Positions 29,884 through 36,747 of a stretch of 36,747 nucleotides of DNA are shown piece after piece. The translations under genes were made by a program, and so were the position numbers. The stretch comes from SZUA-320 sp041612035. Its GTDB lineage: Bacteria; Gemmatimonadota; Gemmatimonadetes; Gemmatimonadales; GWC2-71-9. Each line of letters opens with the position of its first letter. Position 1 is the stretch's first letter. Where the stretch lies: assembly GCA_041612035.1 (NCBI GenBank), contig JBFILX010000001.1:1-36747 (forward strand). Reading direction: 5' to 3'. A model generated the notes under the pieces. That model did not search any database and was not told the DNA's origin. It worked only from the letters and a program-made list of their open reading frames with translations.

Positions 29884-31616
29884 ACCGGGCCGCTGCGCCG
29901 GCGGTGCCCACCCGGTGGGTCGTGGCGCCGGCGCCCGATCCGCGGGTGGTGGACGACCTGGCCCGCGCCCTCGAGCTGCCGGGCGCGCTGGCGGGCCTGC
30001 TGATCCAGCGCGGCTTCGACACGCCCGACGCGGCCAAGGCCTTCCTCCGGCCCGACCTCGCCTCGCTGGCCGACCCGTACGCCCTGGCCGGGATGGCCGG
30101 GGCGGTGGAGGTCGTGCGGGCGGCGGTCCGCGGCGGCCGGACGATCCTGGTGCACGGCGACTACGACGTGGACGGCCAGAGCGCGACGGCGCTGCTCACC
30201 CGCACGCTCGAGGCCGCCGGGGCCCGCGTGGTGGGGTTCGTGCCCCACCGGCTGCGCGACGGCTACGATTTCGGTCCCGCCGGGCTCGCGGAGGCCCGCC
30301 GGATCGGGGCGGGGCTCATCATCACCTGCGACTGCGGCATCACCGCGCTGGATCCCGTCGCCCAGGCGCAGGCCGAGGGCATCGAGGTGGTGGTCACCGA
30401 CCACCACCTGCCGGGCCCGGCACTGCCCCGGGCGTCGGCGGTGATCGATCCCCAGCGGTCGGACGACGAGTCGGGGCTGGGGATGCTGTGCGGCACCGGC
30501 CTCGCCTTCAAGCTGGCCCAGGCGCTGGTGCCCGCGCTCGACCTGCCCGAGACGATGCCGCTGCATCTGCTCGACCTCGTCGCGCTGGCCACCATCGCCG
30601 ACGTCGTCCCGCTGATCGGCGAGAACCGGGTGCTGGTACGGCACGGGCTCCGGCTGCTCCAGCATTCCCGCTGGCCGGGGGTCCGCGCCCTGATCGAGAG
30701 CGCGGGGCTCGCCAACCGCGCCATCCGCGCGGGGCAGGTCGCGTTCATCCTGGCCCCGCGGCTGAACGCCGCCGGCCGGGTGGGGGAGGCCGCCGACGGG
30801 CTCCGCCTCCTGCTCACCGACGACCCCGCCGAGTCGGCCCGCCTGGCGGAGCGGCTGGGCCGGTACAACGCCGAGCGCCAGGACATCGATCAGCGGATCC
30901 TGCGCGAGGCCCTGGACCAGGTGGCGGACGGGTTCGACCCGGCCCGCGACGCCGCGTTCGTGCTCGCCTCGGAGGACTGGCACCCCGGCGTCGTCGGGAT
31001 CGTCGCGTCCCGCGTGGTCGAGCGCTACGGCCGGCCCACCTTCCTGGTGGGGTTCGACGGCGAGATCGGGAAGGGCTCGGGGCGCAGCATCAGCCGGTTC
31101 GACCTGCACGCCGCGCTGGTGGAGTGCGGTGACCTGCTGGACCGCTACGGGGGACACCGGATGGCGGCCGGCGTCACGGTGCGGCGCGGGCGCTTCGAGG
31201 CCTTCCGCGACCGGTTCCGCGAGGTGGCCCGGCAGCGGCTCGATCCGGCGACGCTGGGCCCCGAGCAGCGGGTGGACCTGGAGATCGCCCTGGAGGACGT
31301 CACCGACGACCTCGAACGCCTGTGCCGTCACCTCGAGCCCTGCGGGATGGGCAACCCGGCCCCCGTCTTCGGGCTGCGCCGCACCGCGCTGGAGCGGCTC
31401 CAGGTGGTGGGCGACGGCCACCTGAAGGGATGGCTGGTGGGTGCCGGACGGCGGCTGAGCGCCATCGGGTTCCAGTTCGCCGACCGCTACCCCTGGCTGC
31501 AGGAGGGGCCGGTGGACGCCGCGATCCGGATCGAGCGGAACGAGTTCCGCGGCGAAAGCAGCCTGCAGGCCCGCCTGCTGGCCCTCTCCCCCGGCGGTAC
31601 CGCGGCCGGACCGTGA
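29880..31616 (+). CDS. recJ: Single-stranded-DNA-specific exonuclease RecJ
   Basis: A 5'-3' single-strand exonuclease in recombination, mismatch and base-excision repair. The 578-residue DHH-family protein has the metal motif HGDYDVDG (92-99), ITCDCGIT (148-155), TDHH (173-176), LNAAGR in the linker, and the DHHA1 domain with GHRMAAGVTV near 425; then an OB-type DNA-binding domain. GTG 29880 overlaps the zinc-ribbon stop. All catalytic motifs are intact and length matches the E. coli enzyme (577). Confidence 0.95.
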   Translation: MNRAAAPAVPTRWVVAPAPDPRVVDDLARALELPGALAGLLIQRGFDTPDAAKAFLRPDLASLADPYALAGMAGAVEVVRAAVRGGRTILVHGDYDVDGQSATALLTRTLEAAGARVVGFVPHRLRDGYDFGPAGLAEARRIGAGLIITCDCGITALDPVAQAQAEGIEVVVTDHHLPGPALPRASAVIDPQRSDDESGLGMLCGTGLAFKLAQALVPALDLPETMPLHLLDLVALATIADVVPLIGENRVLVRHGLRLLQHSRWPGVRALIESAGLANRAIRAGQVAFILAPRLNAAGRVGEAADGLRLLLTDDPAESARLAERLGRYNAERQDIDQRILREALDQVADGFDPARDAAFVLASEDWHPGVVGIVASRVVERYGRPTFLVGFDGEIGKGSGRSISRFDLHAALVECGDLLDRYGGHRMAAGVTVRRGRFEAFRDRFREVARQRLDPATLGPEQRVDLEIALEDVTDDLERLCRHLEPCGMGNPAPVFGLRRTALERLQVVGDGHLKGWLVGAGRRLSAIGFQFADRYPWLQEGPVDAAIRIERNEFRGESSLQARLLALSPGGTAAGP

Positions 31617-32131
31617 CCCGGATCATCGCCGGCGAGTTCGGCGGGCGGCGCCTGGCGGTGGCGCGCGGCCGGCGGGTCCGCCCCACCTCCGACCGGGTGC
31701 GCGAGGCCTGGATGAGCATCCTGGGCCCCCGGCTGCCGGGCGCCCGGGTGCTCGACCTGTACGCCGGGACCGGCGCGCTGGGCCTGGAGGCGGTGTCGCG
31801 CGGCGCGGTGCACGCCGACCTGGTCGAGCGGGTGCCCGACGTGGTGGTCGTGCTCCGGCGGAACGTCGACGCGCTGGGGGTGCGCGACCGGGTCCGGGTG
31901 ATCCGCGCGGACGCCCTCCGGTTCGTCGCGGGGCTGCCGCCGCGGGCCTACGACATCGCCCTTGCGGACCCGCCCTACGCGGGGGATTATGCCGAGCGGC
32001 TGGTGGAGCGGTTCCGGGAACAGCCGTTCGCGGAACTCCTGGCCCTGGAACACCCGGCCGCCCGTCCGCTGCCGGGCGACGAGACCCGCCGCTACGGCGA
32101 CACGGCCATCACCTTCTGTCGGGCCCCATGA
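31613..32131 (+). CDS. rsmD: 16S rRNA (guanine-966-N2)-methyltransferase
   Basis: Methylates G966 of 16S rRNA in the 30S subunit. A 172-residue Rossmann methyltransferase with the family N terminus RIIAGEFGGRRLAV, RPTSDRVREAWMSIL, SAM motif I LDLYAGTGALGLEAVSRG and catalytic DPPY near residue 119. GTG 31613 overlaps recJ as GTGA, and the end overlaps coaD as ATGA. The rsmD-coaD pair is conserved in many bacteria, which supports both calls. Confidence 0.93.
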   Translation: MTRIIAGEFGGRRLAVARGRRVRPTSDRVREAWMSILGPRLPGARVLDLYAGTGALGLEAVSRGAVHADLVERVPDVVVVLRRNVDALGVRDRVRVIRADALRFVAGLPPRAYDIALADPPYAGDYAERLVERFREQPFAELLALEHPAARPLPGDETRRYGDTAITFCRAP

Positions 32132-32610
32132 CCCGCATCGCGATCTACCCCGGCTCGTTCGATCCCCCCACCCGGGGCCACGAGGACCTGATCCGCCGGA
32201 GCCGGACCCTGGCCGATCGGGTGATCGTGGCGGTCGCCCAGCACAGCGAGAAGCGGGCGGTCTTCTCGGTGGAGGAGCGCCTCGAGCTGCTGCGGGCCGT
32301 GGTGGGGGAGACGCCGGACGTGGAAGTGGCCCATTTCTCGGGCCTGCTGGCCGACTTCGCCAAGGCCCGCGGCGCCCGGCTCATCATCCGCGGCCTCCGG
32401 GCCGCCGGCGACTTCGAGTACGAGTTCCAGATGGCCCTGATGAACCGCCAGCTCCATCCCGACCTGGAGACGGTCTTCCTGGCCCCCGCCTTCGACCTCA
32501 CCTTCCTCAGTTCGAGCCTGGTTCGCGAAGTCGCCCGGTACGGCGGGGATCTCGGCACCCTGGTTCATCCGGCGGTCCGCGAGGCGCTCGCCCGGGCCTA
32601 CGCCCGGTGA
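32128..32610 (+). CDS. coaD: Pantetheine-phosphate adenylyltransferase
   Basis: Transfers AMP from ATP to 4'-phosphopantetheine, the fourth step of coenzyme A synthesis. A 160-residue nucleotidyltransferase with the TxGH motif TRGH (15-18), the substrate loop IIRGLRAAGDFEYEFQMALM (86-105) with Arg88 and Arg91, and the LSSSLVREVA motif (127-136). Typical length. ATG 32128 overlaps rsmD; its TGA is embedded in the GTG start of pta, an enzyme that uses CoA. Confidence 0.96.
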   Translation: MTRIAIYPGSFDPPTRGHEDLIRRSRTLADRVIVAVAQHSEKRAVFSVEERLELLRAVVGETPDVEVAHFSGLLADFAKARGARLIIRGLRAAGDFEYEFQMALMNRQLHPDLETVFLAPAFDLTFLSSSLVREVARYGGDLGTLVHPAVREALARAYAR

Positions 32611-33542
32611 GCTTCCGCGAGGCGTTGCACGCGCGGGCCCGGGCCGCCGGGTCCCGCGTGGTGCTGGCGGAAGGGGAGGACCCCAGGGTCCGCGAGGCCG
32701 CCGGCCTGCTCGAGGCCCGGGAGATCTGCCGGCCCGTCCTGCTCGGCCCCCAGGGGATCGATCCCGGGAGCGACCCGCGGCTGCCGGCGGTGGCGGAACT
32801 GCTGCGGGCCCGGCGTCCGGACCGGGTCCGGGACGGGGTCCATGCGCTCGACCTGGCCAGCGACCCGCTTCGCTTCGGTGCAGGCCTGGTGGCGCTGGGC
32901 GAAGCCGAGGGGTGCGTGGCCGGGGCCGTTCACCCCACGGCCGCGGTGATCCGCGCCGCCCTCTGGGCCATCGGGACCGACGCGGGCGGGCTGGTCAGCT
33001 CGGCGTTCTACATGCTGCTGCCCGAGGGCGGGGTGCTCACCTTCACCGACTGCGCCGTGGTGGAACGCCCCGATCCCGACCAGCTGGCGCAGATCGCCCT
33101 CGCCGCGGCCCGCGACCGGCCCCGCCTGGTAGGCGATACCCCGCGGGTCGCCTTCCTCTCGTTTTCCACCCGCGGCAGCGCGGCCGGGCCCTCGGTGGAG
33201 CGGGTGGCCGCGGCGGTGGCCCGGTTCCGTGCCCTCGCCCCCGACGTGGTGGCCGACGGCGAGCTGCAGGGCGACGCGGCCCTCGTGCCCGGGATCGCGG
33301 AGCGCAAGGCCCCGGGGTCGCCGGTGGCCGGGGCGGCCAACGTGCTGGTCTTCCCGGACCTCGACGCGGGCAATATCGCCTACAAGCTGGTCCAGCGGCT
33401 GGGCGGCGCGGCCGCGATCGGTCCGCTGTTTCAGGGCCTGCGGCGCCCGATGTCGGACCTGTCGCGTGGAGCGACCGTCCATGATATTGTGGATGTGACG
33501 GCAATGGTGGCCCTCCAGGGCGGCCAGGACGGCGAGACCTAG
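32607..33542 (+). CDS. pta: Phosphate acetyltransferase
   Basis: Interconverts acetyl-CoA plus phosphate and acetyl phosphate plus CoA. A 311-residue protein corresponding to the catalytic PTA_PTB domain only, with no N-terminal regulatory domain. Visible family segments are VVLAEGEDPRVREAA, GAVHPTAAVIRAAL, SSAFYMLLP, FTDCAVVERPDPDQLAQIA, FLSFSTRGSA and NVLVFPDLDAGNIAYKLVQRLGGAAAIGP. GTG 32607 overlaps the coaD stop. No acetate kinase is adjacent. A short AT-rich stretch near its end (33481-33490, with TATTGT) could hold a promoter for the following STAS gene, but no -35 is visible. Confidence 0.92.
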   Translation: MSFREALHARARAAGSRVVLAEGEDPRVREAAGLLEAREICRPVLLGPQGIDPGSDPRLPAVAELLRARRPDRVRDGVHALDLASDPLRFGAGLVALGEAEGCVAGAVHPTAAVIRAALWAIGTDAGGLVSSAFYMLLPEGGVLTFTDCAVVERPDPDQLAQIALAAARDRPRLVGDTPRVAFLSFSTRGSAAGPSVERVAAAVARFRALAPDVVADGELQGDAALVPGIAERKAPGSPVAGAANVLVFPDLDAGNIAYKLVQRLGGAAAIGPLFQGLRRPMSDLSRGATVHDIVDVTAMVALQGGQDGET

Positions 33543-33552
33543 GAGCGAACGC

Positions 33553-33885
33553 ATGGCCCTCAGCACAGCGACCCGCGGCGACGTGACCGTCATCCAGGTG
33601 GATGGCCAGCTCACCGTCGGCAACCGGCAGGACCTGAAAGCCGCGGTGCAGCAGGCGGTGGACGGCGGGGCGCGCAAGCTCCTGCTCGACTGCGCCGCCA
33701 CCAGCTACATCGACTCCTCGGGGCTGGGCGCCCTCGTCACCATCTCCAAGCGCGTCCGGGAAGTCGGCGGCCTGATCCGGCTGGCCGGCCTCAATGACGA
33801 CCTGCGCTCGCTGTTCGAGCTGACCAAGCTCGACACGCTGTTCGCCATCTACCCCGATTCGCGCCAGGCCCTCGACGGGTTCTGA
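33553..33885 (+). CDS. STAS-domain anti-sigma factor antagonist (RsbV/SpoIIAA-like)
   Basis: A 110-residue single STAS domain. The phosphorylation site is the conserved YIDSSGLGAL, with Ser55 or Ser56 the likely target. In known systems the dephosphorylated antagonist binds the anti-sigma kinase and frees its sigma factor; phosphorylation by the kinase switches it off. ATG 33553 has a strong Shine-Dalgarno (AGGAG near 33541-33545), unlike the overlapped genes before it. The kinase gene is nine bases downstream and the phosphatase follows, so the three make a complete partner-switching module. No sigma factor gene is in the window, so the final output could also be a non-sigma partner. Confidence 0.9.
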   Translation: MALSTATRGDVTVIQVDGQLTVGNRQDLKAAVQQAVDGGARKLLLDCAATSYIDSSGLGALVTISKRVREVGGLIRLAGLNDDLRSLFELTKLDTLFAIYPDSRQALDGF

Positions 33886-33894
33886 GGCGGGGCC

Positions 33895-34353
33895 GTGGCG
33901 TCCGCCCCCATGCTGGTCGTGGAACGCCTGCCCGGGCGACCGGGTGAGGACGTCGAGGCCACCCTGCTGCTCCGGCTTCCGAGCGACATCGCCCTGGTCG
34001 ATCCGGCCGCCGACCTGATGGTCCGGCACTGCTTCCTGGAGCGGCCGCCGGAGCGCCGGACCGCGTTCCGGGTCCGCGTGGTGGTGGCGGAGGCGGTCAC
34101 CAACGCCATCGAGTGCGGCAACGGCTGCGATCCCCGCAAGGCGGTCGCCATCCGCGCGGAGCTGCACCGCGACCGCATCCGCATCTCGGTCAGCGACGAG
34201 GGCCCGGGGTTCGACCCCAGCCGGGTGCCCGACCCCCGGGACCGCGTGGAGAGCCCCTGCGGGCGGGGGCTGTTCATCATCCATCACCTGGCCGACCAGG
34301 TCGAGTTCAACGAGAAGGGGAACACCATCTGGATGACGCTCCCGCGCTGGTAA
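33895..34353 (+). CDS. Anti-sigma regulatory serine kinase (RsbW/SpoIIAB-like)
   Basis: A 152-residue HATPase_c protein of the GHKL class. N-box EAVTNAI (66-72, Glu66 and Asn70), G1 box DEGPGF (101-106) and G2 box GRGLFII (123-129) are all present, so ATP binding and kinase activity are expected. It should phosphorylate the STAS protein next door and sequester a sigma factor or other target. GTG 33895 follows GAGGCGGGG at suitable spacing. The N terminus is about ten residues longer than in minimal RsbW. Its last codons overlap the probable beginning of the phosphatase gene. Confidence 0.88.
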   Translation: MASAPMLVVERLPGRPGEDVEATLLLRLPSDIALVDPAADLMVRHCFLERPPERRTAFRVRVVVAEAVTNAIECGNGCDPRKAVAIRAELHRDRIRISVSDEGPGFDPSRVPDPRDRVESPCGRGLFIIHHLADQVEFNEKGNTIWMTLPRW

Positions 34354-34409
34354 CCCGGCTGGCGCCGGTCCTCGAGCTGCTGGGCACGCTCACCCGGTCG
34401 AACCTGCGG

Positions 34410-35924
34410 TTGTGGCACGCGCGGGACGGCCGGCTGCGCGTGAGCTGCGGCGACGACCCCGGCTGGACCCTCGACCTGCCCGCGGTCGAAGGGCAGGTGA
34501 CCACGCCGGCCGGTCCGGCCTGGCTCACCCGGGTGCCCGAGGCGGACGGGGTCTGGCTCGAGGTGTCGGGGGAGGAAGGGCCGCTGGGGACCCCGCGCGC
34601 CGCGCTGGCCGCGCCCCTGCTGGAACGGGTGCTGTCGGCGGAGCGGGACGCGGCCCGGCTGTGGGACGAACTCACGGTCCGCTACGCGGAGATCGACCTC
34701 CTCTACGTCATCAGCGAGATCCTGGGCCACACCCTCCGGCTGGAGGAGGCGGCCCGCACGATCATCCGGCAGGTGAGCCGCGTGGTGGGCGCCCGCCGGG
34801 CCTCGATCATGGTGGTCGACGAGACGACCGGCGACCTGCGGGTGGTCGCGGCGCAGGGGTTCGACCGGGAGCAGGCGCCCCCGATTCCCGCCGACGACCC
34901 CGACTCGGTGGCGGCCCGCGCCTTTCGGGAGCAGCGCCTCGTCGCGGGCGAGGGCCGGCCGGCCGGCGGGGGCCGTCGCGGACAGCACCCGGGCTACCAG
35001 GGCACGGCCTACCTGAGCGTGCCCATCACCTACGCGGCGCCGGGCGCCACCGCCCGCTGCATCGGGGTCATCAACCTCACCGACTCGCTCGACGGCGACC
35101 GGTTCTCCCCGCGCGACCGCAAGCTCGTCACGGCCGTGGCGAGCCAGATCGGCGCGGCCATCGAGAACGGGCGGCTCGCGGCCCGGGAACGCGAGCGGCA
35201 GCGGCTGCGGCAGGAACTGGAGGTCGCCCACGACCTGCAGCAGAAGCTGCTCCCCGAGCCCGGGGTGCTGCAGGGCGAGGCGCGGGTGGCGGTGCGCTGT
35301 CTCCCGGTGTCGTCGGTGGGGGGCGACTTCTTCACCTTCCTCCGCCTGGGCCCCGGCCGGGTCGGGGTGATGGTCGGGGACGTCTCCTCCCACGGCCTGT
35401 CCGCCGCCCTGGTCATGGCGCTGGTCCTCGCCGCCGCGGGCATCCACACCGCCGCCGCCGTGGGCCCCGCGGAGACCCTGCGGCTGCTGCGCGAAAGCCT
35501 GGTGGCCAAGCTGTCCGAGACCGAGATGTTCGTGTCCGTCTTCTATGCCGTGCTGGACCGGGACCGGCGCGTCCTCTGCTACGCCAACGCCGGCCACCCG
35601 CACGCCTACCGGATCGGTGCCGACGGCACCGCCGAACGGCTCGAGGCCACCGCGCCCCCGCTCGGCCTGGGCGCCGGCGCGAAGATCGACCAGCGCGAAC
35701 TCCCCTGGGACCCGGACGGCGACCTGCTCGCGGTATGGACCGACGGCCTGGTGGACGCCGCCGACGCGGCCGGCCAGCGCTACGGCGAGGCGCGGGTGGT
35801 CGAGGGGATCGTCGCCCGCCGCGCCACCCCGCTCGACCAGCTGGTCGAGCAGGTGAGCGGAGAGGTCGAGGCGTTCAGCGAGGCCCCGGAGGACGACCGC
35901 ACCCTGCTCGCCCTCCGGTTCTGA
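34410..35924 (+). CDS. GAF-PP2C (RsbU/SpoIIE-like) serine phosphatase
   Basis: Expected to dephosphorylate the STAS antagonist. After an unknown N-terminal segment, a GAF sensor domain spans roughly residues 85-255 (LLYVISEILGHTLRLEEAA, ASIMVVDE, YLSVPI, GVINLTD), a coiled linker follows (RERERQRLRQELEVAHDLQQ), then the PP2C-type domain with VGGDFF, GDVSSHGLSAALVMAL, YANAGHPHAY, WTDGLVDA and EDDRTLLALRF, covering the metal-binding aspartates. No membrane helix is seen, so the signal sensed is cytoplasmic. The given start is the first standard codon (TTG) after the kinase stop; the frame is open and protein-like upstream. An unusual CTG start at 34329, eight bases after AGAAGGGG, or at 34347, is plausible; GTG 34440 is another choice. 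Confidence 0.85.
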   Translation: MWHARDGRLRVSCGDDPGWTLDLPAVEGQVTTPAGPAWLTRVPEADGVWLEVSGEEGPLGTPRAALAAPLLERVLSAERDAARLWDELTVRYAEIDLLYVISEILGHTLRLEEAARTIIRQVSRVVGARRASIMVVDETTGDLRVVAAQGFDREQAPPIPADDPDSVAARAFREQRLVAGEGRPAGGGRRGQHPGYQGTAYLSVPITYAAPGATARCIGVINLTDSLDGDRFSPRDRKLVTAVASQIGAAIENGRLAARERERQRLRQELEVAHDLQQKLLPEPGVLQGEARVAVRCLPVSSVGGDFFTFLRLGPGRVGVMVGDVSSHGLSAALVMALVLAAAGIHTAAAVGPAETLRLLRESLVAKLSETEMFVSVFYAVLDRDRRVLCYANAGHPHAYRIGADGTAERLEATAPPLGLGAGAKIDQRELPWDPDGDLLAVWTDGLVDAADAAGQRYGEARVVEGIVARRATPLDQLVEQVSGEVEAFSEAPEDDRTLLALRF

Positions 35925-36731
35925 GTGGGGCACCCCAAGCGGCGCTTCGGACAGCACTTCCTCACCAATCCGCGGCTGCTGGACCGGATCGCCGAGGCGC
36001 TCGATCCCGCGCCCGGCGACCGGACCCTCGAGATCGGCCCGGGGCGGGGGAGTCTCACCGAGGCCCTGCTGCGGCGCGGCGCCCGGGTGACGGCCATCGA
36101 GATCGATCGGGACCTCGTGCCGGGGCTGCGGGCCCGGTTCCCGGAGGTCACCGTGGTCGAGGGTGACGTGCTGGAGGTGGACTGGGCCGCCGTGCTTGGG
36201 AGCGAAGGGGACGGCGGCTACCTCCTCACCGGCAACATCCCCTACAACATCACCTCCCCGATCCTCGACCGGGCGCTCCAGCCGCCGCGGCCGCGCCGGA
36301 TCGTCTTCCTGGTGCAGCGCGAGGTGGCCGACCGGGTCACCGCCGCGCCCGGGTCGGGGACCTACGGGTCGCTGACCGTCGGCGTGGGGGCGGTCGCGAG
36401 CGCGGAGCGGCTCTTCGTCGTGCCCGCCGGCGCCTTCACCCCGCCGCCCAGGGTGGACTCCGCGGTGATCCGCCTGGTGCCCCGGCCCGAGCCCCTGGTG
36501 AGCGACGCGGCACTACCCGGCTTCCGCCGCCTGGTGACCGGTCTCTTCGGGCTCCGCCGCAAGCAGCTGGTGCGCGGGGTGCGCCAGCTCACCGGATGGG
36601 ACGCCCAGCGGGCCCTCCAGCTGCTCGCGCGACTGGGGCTCACCCCGACGGCCCGGCCCGAGACCCTCGCGCCGGCGGACTTCGTCGCCCTGCACCGCGG
36701 ACTCGTTGACGAGGGGTGGCAGGCGCGCTAG
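35925..36731 (+). CDS. rsmA: 16S rRNA dimethyladenosine transferase KsgA/RsmA
   Basis: Dimethylates A1518 and A1519 of 16S rRNA, a late 30S assembly checkpoint. The 268-residue protein has the N-terminal RRFGQHFLTN, SAM motif I LEIGPGRGSLT (35-45), the acidic IEID (58-61), the catalytic NIPYN (104-108), FLVQREVADR and FTPPPRVDSAV. The GTG start at 35925 is directly adjacent to the phosphatase TGA with no intergenic base and no Shine-Dalgarno, so it probably depends on translational coupling. The TAG stop (36729-36731) lies inside the -10 box of the next promoter. Confidence 0.95.
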   Translation: MGHPKRRFGQHFLTNPRLLDRIAEALDPAPGDRTLEIGPGRGSLTEALLRRGARVTAIEIDRDLVPGLRARFPEVTVVEGDVLEVDWAAVLGSEGDGGYLLTGNIPYNITSPILDRALQPPRPRRIVFLVQREVADRVTAAPGSGTYGSLTVGVGAVASAERLFVVPAGAFTPPPRVDSAVIRLVPRPEPLVSDAALPGFRRLVTGLFGLRRKQLVRGVRQLTGWDAQRALQLLARLGLTPTARPETLAPADFVALHRGLVDEGWQAR

Positions 36732-36734
36732 CTT
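36706..36734 (+). promoter_or_regulatory. Promoter for a gene beyond the window
   Basis: A -35 TTGACG (36706-36711), a 17-base spacer and a -10 TAGCTT (36729-36734) predict transcription from about 36741. It overlaps the 3' end of rsmA, with the stop codon forming the first half of the -10. It is the best promoter match in the window. Confidence 0.6.
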
Positions 36735-36747
36735 TGTGAAATCTTTC

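Noticed and set aside
1..36747. CRISPR arrays, insertion sequences, prophage or integrase genes beside the tRNAs
   Set aside because: No regularly spaced repeats, transposase motifs or tRNA 3'-end duplications were found; gene content is uniformly housekeeping.

Overview
The window is a very GC-rich (well over 70 percent by eye), densely packed bacterial chromosome segment made almost entirely of housekeeping genes. Heptose genes (gmhA, rfaE1), a WlbA-like sugar dehydrogenase and a lipoprotein point to a diderm. Together with the extreme GC content, the many four-base stop/start overlaps and the gene order, this suggests a Gemmatimonadota-like organism. That placement is an inference; no rRNA is present. 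I see no mobile element, CRISPR array or phage gene.

Region 1 (1-10712, plus strand) is one run of eleven genes, mostly joined by GTGA or ATGA overlaps: alaS (5' end outside the window), a small unknown protein, a CpsB/YwqE-type PHP phosphatase, gmhA, an SDR oxidoreductase, cca, a ZIP metal transporter, rarA, an LEA-type lipoprotein, hflX and a WlbA-like dehydrogenase. It mixes translation, tRNA maturation, replication rescue and surface polysaccharide functions. A glycosyltransferase (minus strand, 10717-11799) converges on its end.

Region 2 (11800-15800) is the least ordinary part. It holds tRNA-Ile(CAU) followed after 21 bases by an unrecognised secreted protein, a structured non-coding stretch with three hairpins, tRNA-Val(CAC) with its own promoter, a four-helix membrane protein of unknown role, a perfect hairpin terminator, and rfaE1 on the minus strand. 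Neither tRNA encodes CCA, which fits the cca gene nearby.

Region 3 (15816-24802, plus) carries a Rhizobium-type asparaginase, a carboxymuconolactone-decarboxylase-fold protein, obgE, dprA, then the conserved series hemW-hrcA-dnaJ-prmA-rsmE-HIT. The grpE and dnaK genes, which lie between hrcA and dnaJ in the Firmicutes arrangement, are absent here.

Region 4 (24806-36747, plus) begins with a promoter, a probable leaderless 16-codon upstream ORF and a perfect 16-bp hairpin at the start of mutS2. It continues with dnaG, a coiled-coil zinc-ribbon protein, recJ, rsmD, coaD and pta. A complete partner-switching module follows (STAS antagonist, RsbW-like kinase, GAF-PP2C phosphatase), then rsmA. A good promoter overlapping the rsmA stop serves a gene beyond the window.

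The most notable signals are regulatory: several -10 boxes lie only 7-9 bases before a start codon that lacks a Shine-Dalgarno (leaderless mRNAs); the mutS2 leader is complex; two genes (hflX and the phosphatase) have no satisfactory standard start codon; and 13640-13880 may encode a small RNA.
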